The notes: generated by a model not told the origin, from the letters alone. Shown: positions 37,796-47,945, numbered from the stretch's first letter. The stretch: 64,000 bases of DNA from Elysia chlorotica (GCA_003991915.1 RQTK01000048.1:345898-409897), one strand, 5' to 3'. A program made the numbers and translations.

Positions 37796-40700
37796 ATTAT
37801 TATTATTATTATTATTAGCAGCAGAATTTAAGTTATCCGGTATTTCACAGTCTTTAAGTATTTTATCATTTTTTAGTGACCTCTGGCGCAACGATATTAA
37901 AAGTTCCAAAATATACTTATGTCAAGAAAGTCAGTTTGCATCACATATAAATAAAAGTGAACAGATCACATCAAATGCACAATGAAACTGTTGGACTTTG
38001 GTAATTGTAACTATAAAAGTGTATCATTATTATTTGAAACAAACCGTAAAGACAGTTGAAAAATATTATTTTGTCAATACCAGAAAGTCACTACATTGTA
38101 GCATCTATTGGCTGAAGGATGACATATCTCAAAGATACACACATGGCATATTGGATTTGGCCGATCAGTATTTATCTCATGGTGAAGTTAAAATTGTAGT
38201 GCGCCAATTTTTTTTTAATTAACTATAAAAAACCGACAACAGCATTTTTAATTATCTCAAAACTTTTGAAAATTAGATATTCCATCCAATTAGCACAGTG
38301 ACCATGGCTATAGCCATTCATCTAACTTACTAGTTCTAACGTTCCAGACTTTATAACGGATGCTTCTAACTCTTTGTTGGCTACCAGGGCTGATATGGCA
38401 AGACAGGCATAGTAGCGTATGCTATTGTCGTCACTGAAAGCAAGAGGAAATAGCCATTCTGGCACCTGAGGAAAAAAAGGGAAATTAATCAATGCGTTTT
38501 GAAAATGCACATTAGTAATACAGATTAGACGTCCATTTTGTATTTATGAGGAATCTCTAAGATGCACTTTACTAGTTTGACATATAAAGAGAAATTTAAA
38601 AACAGAAGAAAAATATCTATTTTTATGCAAAAAGCAAGAAAATTGACGAACATCCCACCAACTCACCCAACACATGTACCTTGTGTTTTGACATCATCTC
38701 CAGCCTAATTACCATCCACTCTAGATGCACCTTGGTTTTTGACATAATCTCCTGCCTAACTTCCCATACACTGATGGCTTACCTTGTGGTTTGACCAGTT
38801 TAACGCACCTTGTGTTTGGACATTATCTCCTGGTTCTCTGCCCCTCCGAAGAGTGACAGGTTGGCCAGGGCCTTGGCACAGCGCCGTAGGATGGAGTAGT
38901 CCGTCCCGCAGCGACACCAGCGCAAGATCACATTCAGACCACCCAGGTTAATCACTTTGGTGCATGTTTCCTCCGACAGCTTAAACATGTTCTCCAGAAT
39001 TCCTGCCCAATAGTAGATTTGTACAAGATTTCAGGATGAAAAACCATCACAATCAAATCAAGTGTAGATATTTCTCTCAGTCTCTGTCCAACTCCCTATA
39101 TGTCTCCCACACCTCTTCTGTTATTAAAAAAAAAATATTAAAGACGCTCACATACATTCCTAAGCATAACTTTGAAGTCTTTACCATTCTTACTCTATTT
39201 GATAGGAGAACTTTTGCTTTCTAATAAAGGGATAACACCTTAAACAAGATATTACAGTCTTCAAAATATTTTTTTTTATAACAAATAAAAACATAATAAA
39301 AATTTCAGTGACATAGATTTTCGTGATAATAGGTATGTCGTTGTCTTTCTTTTTAATCAGTCGATAATAAACAGTCCACCAATGAACTTTCATTCGACAC
39401 ATCTCACGCAAAATACAAAACACATGAGACTGACCTGTGGTGGCTTGCGCCATTTCGAGGTCACCCTCAAAGTCCCTGGTCATCCTGACAACTGCTTCCA
39501 GGCCATCTTTAGCCACTCGCTCCCTGTTACGAGTGGACATCACCTGCACACACAGACACATATAGGCTTAGATATATGCCGAGTAAATTCTTTTTTTTTC
39601 TTACCAATAGAAAGTGGTGTAGCATATAAAATCACACAGCTAGATCTACATTATGCTCACTTTTAATCTAAGAGAAGAGACATTTTTTCTGAAAATCCAC
39701 AAATTTATGGAAAATTGGCATCACATATGACTGATTTTCTCCAAACTAGAGAGCAATCAATTTCAAACAGGAGACTACTTTCCATGAACAATCAGAGAGT
39801 CATGACAACTGACAGTGACATCAATCAAACCATAATGCAGAATTTCATCCCTTGAAAGGCTGAGCACAAATGGAAAGGAGGTAATTTAAGCCAATCATAG
39901 GCTTGATCCAGCAGTTATAGTACATTTGAGCCAAGTCTAAGACTGGCTGTGATTTGCAGTGGACTAAAAGTCAGGTGAGGTACAAATTATACATAGCAAT
40001 AATAAAAAAGAAAGAGAAAAAAAAATGGACCATGGAAGACGATTCCATATGTATTGGTTGGTTGATGTTTTTTAGAAAGGCTTTTTAAAATCCAGTCATT
40101 CATAACAACATTATTTGGAGATCAGATGTAACAGAAACAAAACAAAAAACATATAATAATGTTTTCATGGTTTTAATGAGTTCTGCATTATATTCTATGA
40201 AACAAAACAATTTATTAGTGGAAAAATTAATAACTTTAAAAATTAACACCAGTGTTATTCTGTGGCTATTAGAGTTCCTCACAAACAGACCCCAGTTTGT
40301 AAATATCAATGAAACATACTCCAAAAAGATAGTAACCAACACGGGTGCTCCTCAAGGTTGTGTTTTATCTCCAATTTTATATTCTATCTATACTAATGAT
40401 TATAGGGCCACTGATGTAAACACTCGTCTTATTAAATTTGCCGACGACACAACTCTACAAGGCCTTCTAAGCACCTCAGAAGACGGTTATAAAGCCGAGG
40501 TAAAAAACTTCCATGACTGGTGCAAAGATAACTTTCTGACACTCAATGTAGATAAGACAAAAGAAATTATTTTTGATTTTAGGATAAAGAAAGATATAGT
40601 GATTCCTCTCTCGATTGAAGACAGGACTGTTACAATTGTCGACAGCTACAAATATTTAGGCTTGACAATAGATTCCAAATTAAACTGGAATGTTCACATT

Positions 40701-43700
40701 GATCATTTACGTAAAAAGGTAAACCAAAGGCTGTATTTTTTAAGAAAACTCAATTCCTTCAATGTTAATAAGACTATAATGGCTTTATTCTACAATGCAA
40801 CCATAGAAAGCATTATTTGTTTTGGCATCACTTGTTGGGGAGGTTCAGCTCTTTCAAAAGATAAAAATAGAATAGATAGTTTGATTAAAAGAGCGGGTAA
40901 AATAATGAAACTGGACCCACCACTTTTCACTGATCTTTATAAGAGGCCACTTTTGAAAAAATGTCTAGATGTAACTAAAGATATCGACCATCCACTAAAT
41001 CAGGAGTTTATGTTTTCCACACGCAGCGGTCGCACAATTCAACCTAAAGCTAGAACCGACCGCTACAATAATTCATTTGTGCCATCAGGCTCACGGCAAA
41101 TGAGGAGCTCAACATGAAACGAATGTGTTAATGCGAGCTTGTAACTGTGTGCGTGTGTGTGTGTATATGTATGTGAGCCATCACTCATATTATGTAATGT
41201 AAAATGTTTATTTTTATTATTATTACTGTGTGTAAAATACTTTTAACATGTCCAAATCGATTTTCCCAATGAGGGACAAATAAAATTATCTTATCTTATC
41301 TTATCTTATCTTAATTTCCTCAATCAAAGTAACTTAAACAAGGTATTTCCTCTGACATAAACCTTGTTTTGAGGGGAGCAGGGGAGCACTTCGATTATGA
41401 CATGCCCTCCAATGCCCCCTGGGTTTCTAATCTCGCTCAAGCCGACTTGTTCCCTACTGGTGGAGTTGTGTAAGTATAAAGTGATCGGCAAATGACCAGC
41501 CAGGATCTGGGTATCCAGCTCTTTCTTGAGACCTATGGAAGTTTAACTAGGAGGCAGCTTTGCTTTCTCAGAAGCAATATTTTTACCTTAACATGCACTA
41601 TAGGGCCCCTCTGCTTTTTAAGAACCAATTTTTTTACCTCAACATAAACCAGGGCTTCGCTCTATAATTTACTGGTTGGGTCGGTGTTAGCATGATAATG
41701 TCACTGTCTGAGACAGAAGTCAGACTAGTATCTCTACCTTGTCTGTGTATGACAACACGTAAAAAAAAATCAGACATTAGTCTTAGGCCCGGTTATGGAA
41801 ATAGCTATGTTTTTCACGATGGGTGTTAAGAATTTAACAAACAAAACAACTTTTCACATACACTCCAGTCTAACTTTCCACCAACTCTAGACATACCTTG
41901 TGTTTTGGCAAAAATTTCAGTCTAACTTCACAACCACCCTAGACGTACGTTGAGTTATGATATAATTTCCATCCTAACTTTCCTCCCACACTAGATGTAA
42001 CTTGAGTTTTGTCATTTCAGGGGTCCCCCTGTACCACTGATCTGCTTAAGCAGGTTGGCTGGAGCAAGCACAAAGTTTCTCTTTGACCTACAACAGTTCT
42101 GTCTTTGTGTAACAGCACAGAAAATTGTCAAACATTAGTCTTGGGCCCTGTCCAAGAGAACAGCATCGCTGCTGAAAGTGAAATCGGACCATAAGAAATT
42201 AACAAACCAGAAACTCTAAAAGATAACACAGGGGTCACTATAAAACTGACCTGCTCTAGGAGGTTGGCCGAGGCGAGCAGCAGGTCCCTGTTTGAGCTGC
42301 AGCAGTTCTGGATGAGGCTGTCCAGCAGGCCCTCCATGCGGATGATGTCACACAGACTGTAGGCCAGGTCTCGACCGTATACAGGCGTGTCCCAGGCCTC
42401 CTTCGTCAGGTTCAGGATGTCGTGCAGGATGCGGATCTTCACTACCTGGTCGCCAGCCCCTGGTACGGTGGGAAGAGAGGGCAGGTGACAGAAGGCTTGG
42501 TTTCATTATATGTATCTCATGTCATCTAACAAAATGAGTCAAGCTCCAGGTAATACTAAGCCATCAGAGAGACATGGCAGGAGATTTTATCGAAATGGTT
42601 CTGGAATATGAACTTGATTTGTGAGATAATTGTACCATTCCAAAATAATCTAGAGATTTCTGGTAATATTTTCTGCCCTACCTGTGAATCAAAATTTTCT
42701 TGTGCAAAGTTCAAATAGATCTAGATATATATAGTATATCTTCATTGAGTGATCAATGTTTGAACATTATTTAGATTGAGAATCTAAAGCTACAGTCTAG
42801 ATCAATATTCAACTTTGCTAGATGCAGGTCCAATGACCCTTCAATCCAGTTGTTACACTTCCAAATGTCAGATATGTTTGTTTGGAGCTACCAGTATTCA
42901 AGAATTAATCGGCAATTTAATGAGGAATATGAGAAATCGGGTGTTCCCGAAAAGATTGTAAATGTACGAAAATTATAGAAAATCTCAGTCTCTATGAGAT
43001 ATTAAAATAATATCCATTAAAAAAAAGGGGGTTTAATGTACATTACATTCTAAGGCTTTCTAAACTAACAACTGTGATTAAAAAAGTGTGATATAACAGG
43101 TAGCCTCCGTTTAACTTGAGTTCCAACACATTAGCGTCAGGTTGGAATAATATTAAGAACAGTAATAATCCGTTTGAAATAGCAGTTCTAGATTTGATTT
43201 ATGTTCCTAAATCCTGAAAACGACATAAGTTGCGATAAGCAAGTACAAAGACAGAGCGTCGATAGCGACAGACGACTAAAGGTGTGCTGAGCGAGAAATT
43301 GAGATCTACTGGATTTGACCGTTTGAGAATAAAATATATCTAGGTAAACGGTGTAATGGAGTAAAATTGTTTTCTAATTCATGAAAGTTTGATAAGCGCC
43401 ATTCACTGTTGCACACCTCAAATGCTTATTTTAAATTCATTTTTTTTTTGTGTAAATGTTTTAGGCTTGATTAAAAAAAAATAATTAAAAATAGACCCAA
43501 GGTGCATGCAGTCACAACGTAATATAGTAAAATCAAAGGTCTTGTACAGTATGCATAACATATCTGAGTAAAATACAAAAATGCTACCCCCGCCACAGGT
43601 GTGTGTGTGTGTGTCTGTGTCTGTGAGAAAGAGTGGCAGTGATTGTGCCTAAGCTATGCAAAATATATTTTTTGTCTAATCTTTCAAGAGTAAGAACTGT

Positions 43701-46002
43701 GAGGGGTCCGGCGCTTACCAGCAAAAATGGTTTAAAGTCTAACATATCGCCCAAAAAAGTGGATTCTGGAAACAAACTCTCTGTCTGGCACTAGTAAGCA
43801 ACGCCAGGGGATTCCTGGATGAACAGATGGTCCCGACGGTAGCATAAGTGCTGCTATAGTATTACACCATTTACCGCATTTTAACCAAAAAGAGACGCGA
43901 GTCAACGATTAATTTACTAGTTAATTAAAGGCTGGGTTAATCCCTGTGCCACGAAAGACTGGAGGTGCTTCATCATCATCATCAAGTACCATGCCTCATA
44001 GCGTTGGTGATCATGCCCCTCCATATCTCTCTTTCTCTGGTTAGTTTCATCATCTCTGTAACCTTTGATATTTGTAGCCACTCCTTCATCCCGTATTCAG
44101 TTTCTTTTCTATCTGCTTTGACACCGTCCACGCCTCGCAACCATACATTAGAATAGGTTCTATGTAGCACTGAAGGACCCTTTTTCTTGTTTGGATAGAG
44201 ATGCGCTTATTTGTTAAGATGGTTTTCATGCGCTGGAAACTTGCCTTTGACTGCGCTATGCGAGATGATATTTCGATGTTGTTTCTGCCATCGCCTGATA
44301 TTATTGCCCCTAGATATTTAAAGCGGTCACTTTGTTTGAGTTTGGTTCCTTTGATATAGATGTCACACGTCGGCGATATCTGTTCCTTGCTGATAACCAT
44401 TACCTCTGTCTTTTTACTGTTCAGTTCTAATCCTTTTTTCCTGCTCTCCTCTTCTACAATGTTTACTAAATTTTGTAGATCATTGTTGTTTTCTGCTAAC
44501 AATACTGTATCGTCGGCATATCTAAGGTTGTTGATATTGTGACCTCCCACTTTTATTCCAGGATGTCCTTCTAAGTTTCGCATGATTATTTCACTGTAAA
44601 GAGAGAAAAGGTCTGGAGAGAGCACACATCCTTGTCTTACACCACGCTTTATTTGTTGGAAAGTACTGATTTCCCCATCAACTCGCATTGCTGCTGTTTG
44701 TTCCCAATATATGTTTTTGATCACCCTTAGATCCTTTCCATCCACCTTTAACTTTGTCAGTTGCGTGATTATCTCATCGTGGCGTACTCTGTCAAATGCT
44801 TTGGTGTAGTCGATAAAGCATAAATACACGTCTTTCTTCACTTCTAAAGCTCTTTCAAGCAAATTTCGGAGAATGAATATAGCATTTGTTGTTCCTTTTC
44901 CCTCTACGAATCCACATTGTTCTTCTGCTATTTCAGGTTTAATTTTATTTCTGACACGCTTCATGATAATTCTTAGAAGTATTTTGGTCATGTGGCTCAT
45001 GAGACGTTTAAAACGTAAATGATCCCAATAAACGGGCGTTATTGATGAAAATGGCAGCAAGCAATTATAAATATACGGACACTCAAGTTTTAGCTGGATA
45101 CCGTCAAATATGTATTTTCAACACATACGGGGGACCTATTCAGGGGGTCAAATATGTACTAAATACGTATTATACATACTGGTTGGCAGTTATGAGAGTT
45201 GGTTGATCTGTTGACTTACCTCTCATCTGGCCAATATGATGCTCCAGTTTTTGTGAAAGTGTCTGGTAGCTCAGCTTCAGGTTGTGCCGATACTTGCTCA
45301 ACGAGTAGCCGTGTGGAAACCTGAGCGGGTACTTAGTGTAGAAGCAGGAACTCCCGTCACTGCTGTCAAGGTCATCTCCGATGGGAGAACTAGGCACTCC
45401 GTAGCCGAAACAATCATCAGGGTCAGGATAGCTTCTGGATCGGTGGTATAGCTCAAGCTCAGAGGGTGCACTGACACTGGTCATTTCCTTTTCAACGATA
45501 GGCTCTCCGTCACTCTCGTAGAGTTTCTTGTCCTCCGAATCTGAAAGAGGCACCCCCTGGTGAATGGTCTCCAGCCCGCGGGTTGTCATCATCAGGCGAC
45601 TACCAGAGCTACTCAGCTTTTTCAGCCGACGGTTCTTGGAGTGTGGCGTCACAACATCATCATCGTCATCCTCATCTCCCTCCGAGTTATCCAGCCGAGA
45701 CAAGTCGAAGTAGACTTTGGAAGTTTCTGAAATGTTTGGTTTACTCTTAGGCTGTGCTCTCACGCCCATCTGGTCGAGAGATGAAGTCCGTACCTGAATG
45801 AGTTTTGAATCTGTGTTCAGCAGAAGCGCGTCTGACTGTGATCTTTCAATGAGTTTTGATGCATCAAAGCAAGGATCCTTTTTGAGCATCGATGATCGGG
45901 GAGATGTCGGCGTTTTGATCTCTTTCTCCCCCTTCTCTGGTGAATTCTGAAGTGAGGGCCCGTCTCCTGACCCTGACACTGAGTTGTCCATTTTGACAAA
46001 AT
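30176..46002 (-). CDS. SARM1: SARM1, NAD+-cleaving sterile alpha and TIR motif protein
   Basis: NADase that triggers axon degeneration and acts in innate immunity; an octamer held off by NAD+ bound to its ARM domain. Exons (minus): 46002-45220 (ATG 45991, context AAAATGG), 42459-42251, 39543-39435, 39002-38809, 38465-38331, 37704-37510, 36172-35996, 35190-35066, 34468-34233, 33548-33410, 32589-32432, 31249-31159, 30584-30176. All are GT-AG and in phase: 2949 nt, 982 residues. Order: acidic low-complexity N-terminus (1-257, absent in human), ARM repeats (~260-575), two SAM domains (~583-717), TIR (~749-865), Gln/Ser/Pro-rich tail. NAD+-sensing residues of human W103, R110, E149, R157 and K193 are kept (W280, R287, E326, R334, K371). 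No mitochondrial presequence is seen; a further 5' exon is possible. The TIR lacks a 21-residue segment (see finding). Confidence 0.93.
30436..30765 (-). repeat. 165-bp tandem duplication spanning the last SARM1 splice acceptor
   Basis: Copies 30436-30600 and 30601-30765 have the same length and differ at two positions by my reading. Each holds the end of the intron, the acceptor AG, and the first ~150 nt of the last exon. In the distal copy (acceptor 30749) the frame meets a TAA at 30601-30599 just after GEPQF. Both differences are synonymous (His CAC/CAT, Ser TCA/TCG). Confidence 0.95.
31159..33548 (-). CDS. SARM1: SARM1 TIR-domain exons 10-12
   Basis: Exon 10 (33548-33410) gives [17 protein letters not shown], strand A of the TIR. 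Exon 11 (32589-32432) gives [20 protein letters not shown] and [16 protein letters not shown]. Exon 12 (31249-31159) gives [17 protein letters not shown] and NIVPIIDNF, including the catalytic Glu equivalent to human E642. The reactive Cys of human HDCKDW (C635) is replaced, here by Gln. Exon 12 ends at a weak donor (TTTGA|gttctt); no better GT follows in frame. Confidence 0.88.
31255..31505. repeat. Irregular minisatellite beginning at the SARM1 exon 12 acceptor
   Basis: Four units of roughly 50-70 bp, each with CAACAAAAGTCAAT-like and CAGGTGTRTAGAC-like parts. The first starts in the polypyrimidine region of the exon 12 acceptor, so the acceptor flank itself seems to have been copied outward into intron 11. 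Confidence 0.6.
31600..32115. repeat. ~37-41-bp minisatellite in SARM1 intron 11
   Basis: About a dozen imperfect units with the core TTATCCATATATTTTCCTTC followed by AACAGACACCAACACAG. Unit length varies mainly by small insertions (for example CAGTCAGTTATCC versus CAGTTATCC). Confidence 0.8.
33922..34228. repeat. 24-bp minisatellite next to SARM1 exon 9
   Basis: Eight nearly perfect 24-bp units (TGACACTTGTGTGACACTAA plus CATT) at 33922-34113, then degenerate GTGAGACTGACACCC units up to the exon 9 donor at 34232. Because 24 is a multiple of three it creates repetitive open frames on both strands; these are not genes. Confidence 0.9.
34233..36172 (-). CDS. SARM1: SARM1 SAM-domain exons 7-9
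   Basis: Exon 7 (36172-35996) ends the ARM region ([20 protein letters not shown]) and starts SAM1 ([15 protein letters not shown]). Exon 8 (35190-35066) continues SAM1 ([20 protein letters not shown]). Exon 9 (34468-34233) carries SAM2 ([36 protein letters not shown]). In human SARM1 the tandem SAM domains form the octamer ring. Splice phases agree throughout. Confidence 0.9.
34836..34890. repeat. (AAT)n microsatellite
   Basis: Pure AAT run in SARM1 intron 8. Confidence 0.9.
35790..35990 (-). repeat. Decayed SINE abutting a SARM1 5' splice site
   Basis: Degenerate reversed SINE: AACATGCTGGCACACTGCAA, then AGTGCAGAGATACCATTATT, then ACACATTATACTGAAACC. It ends within about 10 nt of the exon 7 donor (CAG|gtcaga at 35996/35995). 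Confidence 0.4.
37510..42459 (-). CDS. SARM1: SARM1 ARM-repeat exons 2-6
   Basis: Exon 2 (42459-42251): [20 protein letters not shown], ending LLEQ. Exon 3 (39543-39435): [20 protein letters not shown]. Exon 4 (39002-38809): [34 protein letters not shown]. Exon 5 (38465-38331): [27 protein letters not shown]. Exon 6 (37704-37510): [20 protein letters not shown]. These align without gaps to the human autoinhibitory ARM domain, and the residues forming its NAD+/NMN pocket are kept. That the pocket works is inferred from this conservation. Confidence 0.9.
37725..37816. repeat. (ATT)n microsatellite
   Basis: Pure repeat about 20 bp upstream (transcript sense) of the SARM1 exon 6 acceptor; long Tyr and Ile frames here are artefacts. 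Confidence 0.9.
38672..38830 (-). repeat. ~53-bp repeats copying the 3' end and donor of SARM1 exon 4
   Basis: Downstream of exon 4 in the transcript are imperfect copies of its end. The exon reads QEIMSKHK|gtgcgt; the copy at ~38755-38722 reads QEIMSKTK|gtgcat and the one at ~38705-38674 reads LEMMSKHK|gtacat. A short copy at 38779-38800 has CAAG|gtaagc. Related units lie at 41858-42020. Confidence 0.75.
40155..41313 (+). mobile_element. Rex1/Babar-like LINE, 5'-truncated, with one long open frame
   Basis: Open frame 40167-41117 (316 codons) gives the second half of a reverse transcriptase: [33 protein letters not shown] (catalytic box FADD), [20 protein letters not shown] and [19 protein letters not shown]. 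The endonuclease and first RT motifs are missing; motif A is cut at the 5' end. A ~190-bp 3' UTR ends in AATAAAATTATC plus (TTATC)n. It sits in SARM1 intron 2 in the opposite orientation. The clean frame suggests a recent insertion. Clade assignment is from memory of the motif style. Confidence 0.8.
41658..41835 (+). repeat. SINE body copy
   Basis: Forward copy: ACTGGTTGGGTCGGTGTTAG, then GTCTGAGACAGAAGTCAGAC, then CAGACATTAGTCTTAGGCCC and GATGGGTGTTAAG. Confidence 0.6.
41858..42020 (-). repeat. 52-bp tandem repeats related to the SARM1 exon 4 donor
   Basis: Three 52-bp units begin at 41891, 41943 and 41995, preceded by a partial unit. Minus-strand reading of the first gives LKFLPKHK|gtatgt, a diverged version of exon 4's QEIMSKHK|gtgcgt; the others are more decayed. 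They sit in intron 2, 3 kb upstream of the exon they resemble. Confidence 0.65.
42021..42101 (-). pseudogene. Decayed copy of the 3' part of SARM1 exon 2
   Basis: Over 65 aligned bases I count about 74% identity with exon 2 at ~42247-42311. It reads [20 protein letters not shown] where the exon reads [20 protein letters not shown]. The donor GT has become AT, so it should not be used as an exon. Confidence 0.65.
42100..42195 (+). repeat. SINE body fragment
   Basis: Forward fragment: TAACAGCACAGAAAATTGTC, then AAACATTAGTCTTGGGCCCT. It lies between the exon 2 fossil and exon 2 itself. Confidence 0.5.
43971..45057 (-). mobile_element. RTE-like LINE, 5'-truncated and internally deleted
   Basis: Minus-strand frame from ~45057 to 44086 carries most of a reverse transcriptase: [40 protein letters not shown] (first catalytic Asp), [31 protein letters not shown] (YADD box) and [10 protein letters not shown]. 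After [15 protein letters not shown] the frame breaks and jumps to [20 protein letters not shown] and NAMRHGT, so roughly 90 codons of the C-terminal region are deleted. The 3' end is (TGA)n. No endonuclease. It lies in SARM1 intron 1 in the same orientation as the gene. Three more fragments of the family occur in the window. Confidence 0.8.
45220..46002 (-). CDS. SARM1: SARM1 exon 1 (N-terminal, first identified coding exon)
   Basis: Starts after an acceptor (GGGTCCACAG|ATTTTG), so at least one 5' UTR or coding exon lies further upstream and was not found. From [14 protein letters not shown] it encodes 257 residues rich in Ser, Asp and Glu, including a run of acidic residues ([11 protein letters not shown]), then [20 protein letters not shown] leading into the ARM domain. 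Human SARM1 has no matching acidic region and instead a mitochondrial presequence. Possible phosphorylation sites (SPEKG, TPTSPRS) are visible. Confidence 0.75.
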
Positions 46003-46732
46003 CTGTGGACCCAGAAGTTTTACAGCACATAAATAAAACAAACTCTGATTTTGTGCATGTAAAGAACTTACATAAATTGTTTTAAGTATATACCAAGTTA
46101 TTCTCTGATTGCTCAAACTCCAAGGCAAAAAATATTAATAAATAGCTGAGAATGGTGGGTGAATTGCTTATGAAATCAGCCAAATGTTAAGGAAGTTTGA
46201 TTTGTCGAAAAGAAGCTAGCAATAACATCGATTTTCATCATTTTGACATTTGGCAAAATTATACAATTTTTGTTTCATTATAATCAGGTCAATACTGAAT
46301 TTTTCTCCAAATAGAATCTAAATATCTTTAAAGATTCGGAATGTGAAATTACAAGAGCGACTGAACATAGTTAAAAGACTTTGATTTAGGTTCAAGCAAG
46401 CTCATCAAGTATGAGGGATGAGGAATCTTTTATTCCTTGAGACTTATTTTAGCCTTTTATTATAGAGAACATAAAGTACAAACCAAAATTATTTTCAGAT
46501 ATTAAAAAGTACACAATGACATTTCTGCTTTGCTATGATAGGCACTATAAATTATGATGTATATGAGTCTAGTTATTGTTTTGTAAAAAATGGTATTGGG
46601 AATTCCTCCTGCTGCATTGGGTTGGAATTACATCTATAGTGATCATTATATTGGTTGTGATAGCTGACTCAGTTGGAGCCATATGATATGCTTAAATCTG
46701 AAGGTGGCGCTAAATATAATTATTGTTATTAC

Positions 46733-46737
46733 TATTT

Positions 46738-46817
<80 letters not shown>
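46733..46817. repeat. (ATT)n microsatellite
   Basis: Pure run ending exactly at the left end of MITE copy 2, whose TA target site lies within it. Confidence 0.9.
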
Positions 46818-46818
<1 letters not shown>

Positions 46819-46819
<1 letters not shown>

Positions 46820-47123
46820 AGTGGAAACCTCACAATTGAAGTGTGATAATTAAAATTTCTCATGAACCAAATTTAGCAAGAGAGCAGGTTTTTTTCGATC
46901 TTTGGCACTATTAAAATCAGACTCATAATTTGGGAGAAGCTTGCTATAGAAAGAAAACAATAGGAAAACACTATCATAAACGCAGTTTCTCAAAAAAGAT
47001 AAAATTCTGTCTCCTAATTTTAACACTTTCGTGGTTCATGTATTTACCCTTCTGTAATTCAAATTTTCTTAATTCAAAGTTTGGCTTAATTCCCAAGCAA
47101 TTCGAATTGTGAGGTTTCCATTG
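46819..47123. mobile_element. Tc1/mariner-pogo-type MITE, copy 2 (305 bp)
   Basis: Left end CAGTGGAAACCTCACAATT, right end AATTGTGAGGTTTCCATTG. Internal blocks are shared with the 25.7-kb copy (CTATAGAAAGAAAACAATAG, then TTACCCTTCTGTAATTC). The left TA is clear; the right TA is lost. Shorter than copy 1 by internal deletion. Confidence 0.65.
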
Positions 47124-47169
47124 AATTATTAAAATTGTTATTATGTTATTATAATAATTATTAAATACA

Positions 47170-47235
47170 ATTATTACGATGCTTATGACAATGACGACAA
47201 GGACGAAGATGGTGATGATGAAAATGATAATGATG

Positions 47236-47272
<37 letters not shown>

Positions 47273-47285
47273 TAACAATAGGCCC

Positions 47286-47332
<47 letters not shown>

Positions 47333-47335
47333 TTA
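47170..47335. repeat. (GAT)n / (AAT)n microsatellite
   Basis: GATGAT changes into AATAAT with an interruption at AACAATAGGCCC. Long Asn, Ile and Tyr frames are artefacts. Confidence 0.9.
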
Positions 47336-47649
47336 AAACATTTCATGCAGTTTTCACTGATTTACAGTGTGTCAACACACACACGTCAACAGCTGCAAAG
47401 TGTACTTGTAGTAGTTGTACTCAACAAAATAAAAATTCTTTGATTTTGGTGACACCTTCAGATTTAAGCCAACTCATATGGTTCCAACTGATTACTGAGA
47501 CCGCTGTCACAACCAATAGATGGATCAGCAAGCAACTCTAACCCAAGGCTGCCGGAGGAGTTGCATTTTGGCTATTTGTCCGACTTATGGACTAATAGCC
47601 ACTAGTCATTTGGATTCTACACTCTATGGCGTAGTTTACACATGTATCG

Positions 47650-47945
47650 GCGTTTACAAGCCTTCTGTAGTGATAGTAAATAGATAAAGGAGAGGGACTG
47701 GTGCTAAACTTGTGGACCACAAAGGTATGGTGGCAGCAAAGAGGTAAGGGTGGAGCCAAGAGTACAAGGCTGTAAATTGATCTGTCTTAGGAGTGGTCCA
47801 AGACAAGTGGTTAGGGAGCTGCCAAGCTTGGAACCAGTGAGTTGGTTTTGGATCTTGGCAAGCAGTGGACGTAGCATTTCCACTGCCTGTGCCAGAGCCA
47901 TTGTACAGCCACAATTCCATCATCATCACAAGTCTAGGTGAGCAT
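47650..47945 (-). other. Unassigned higher-GC patch with open frames
   Basis: About 290 bp with GC well above the flanks and open frames of 65-99 codons on both strands. The minus frame starts MALAQAVEMLRPLLAKIQ. It lies ~1.7 kb upstream of SARM1 exon 1, where a first exon could be, but I see no convincing splice pair into exon 1 and no domain. Confidence 0.2.

Noticed and set aside
45817-46128. Second minus-strand frame over SARM1 exon 1
   Set aside because: Overlaps exon 1 in another frame; the 45220-46002 frame is the one that splices into the ARM domain.
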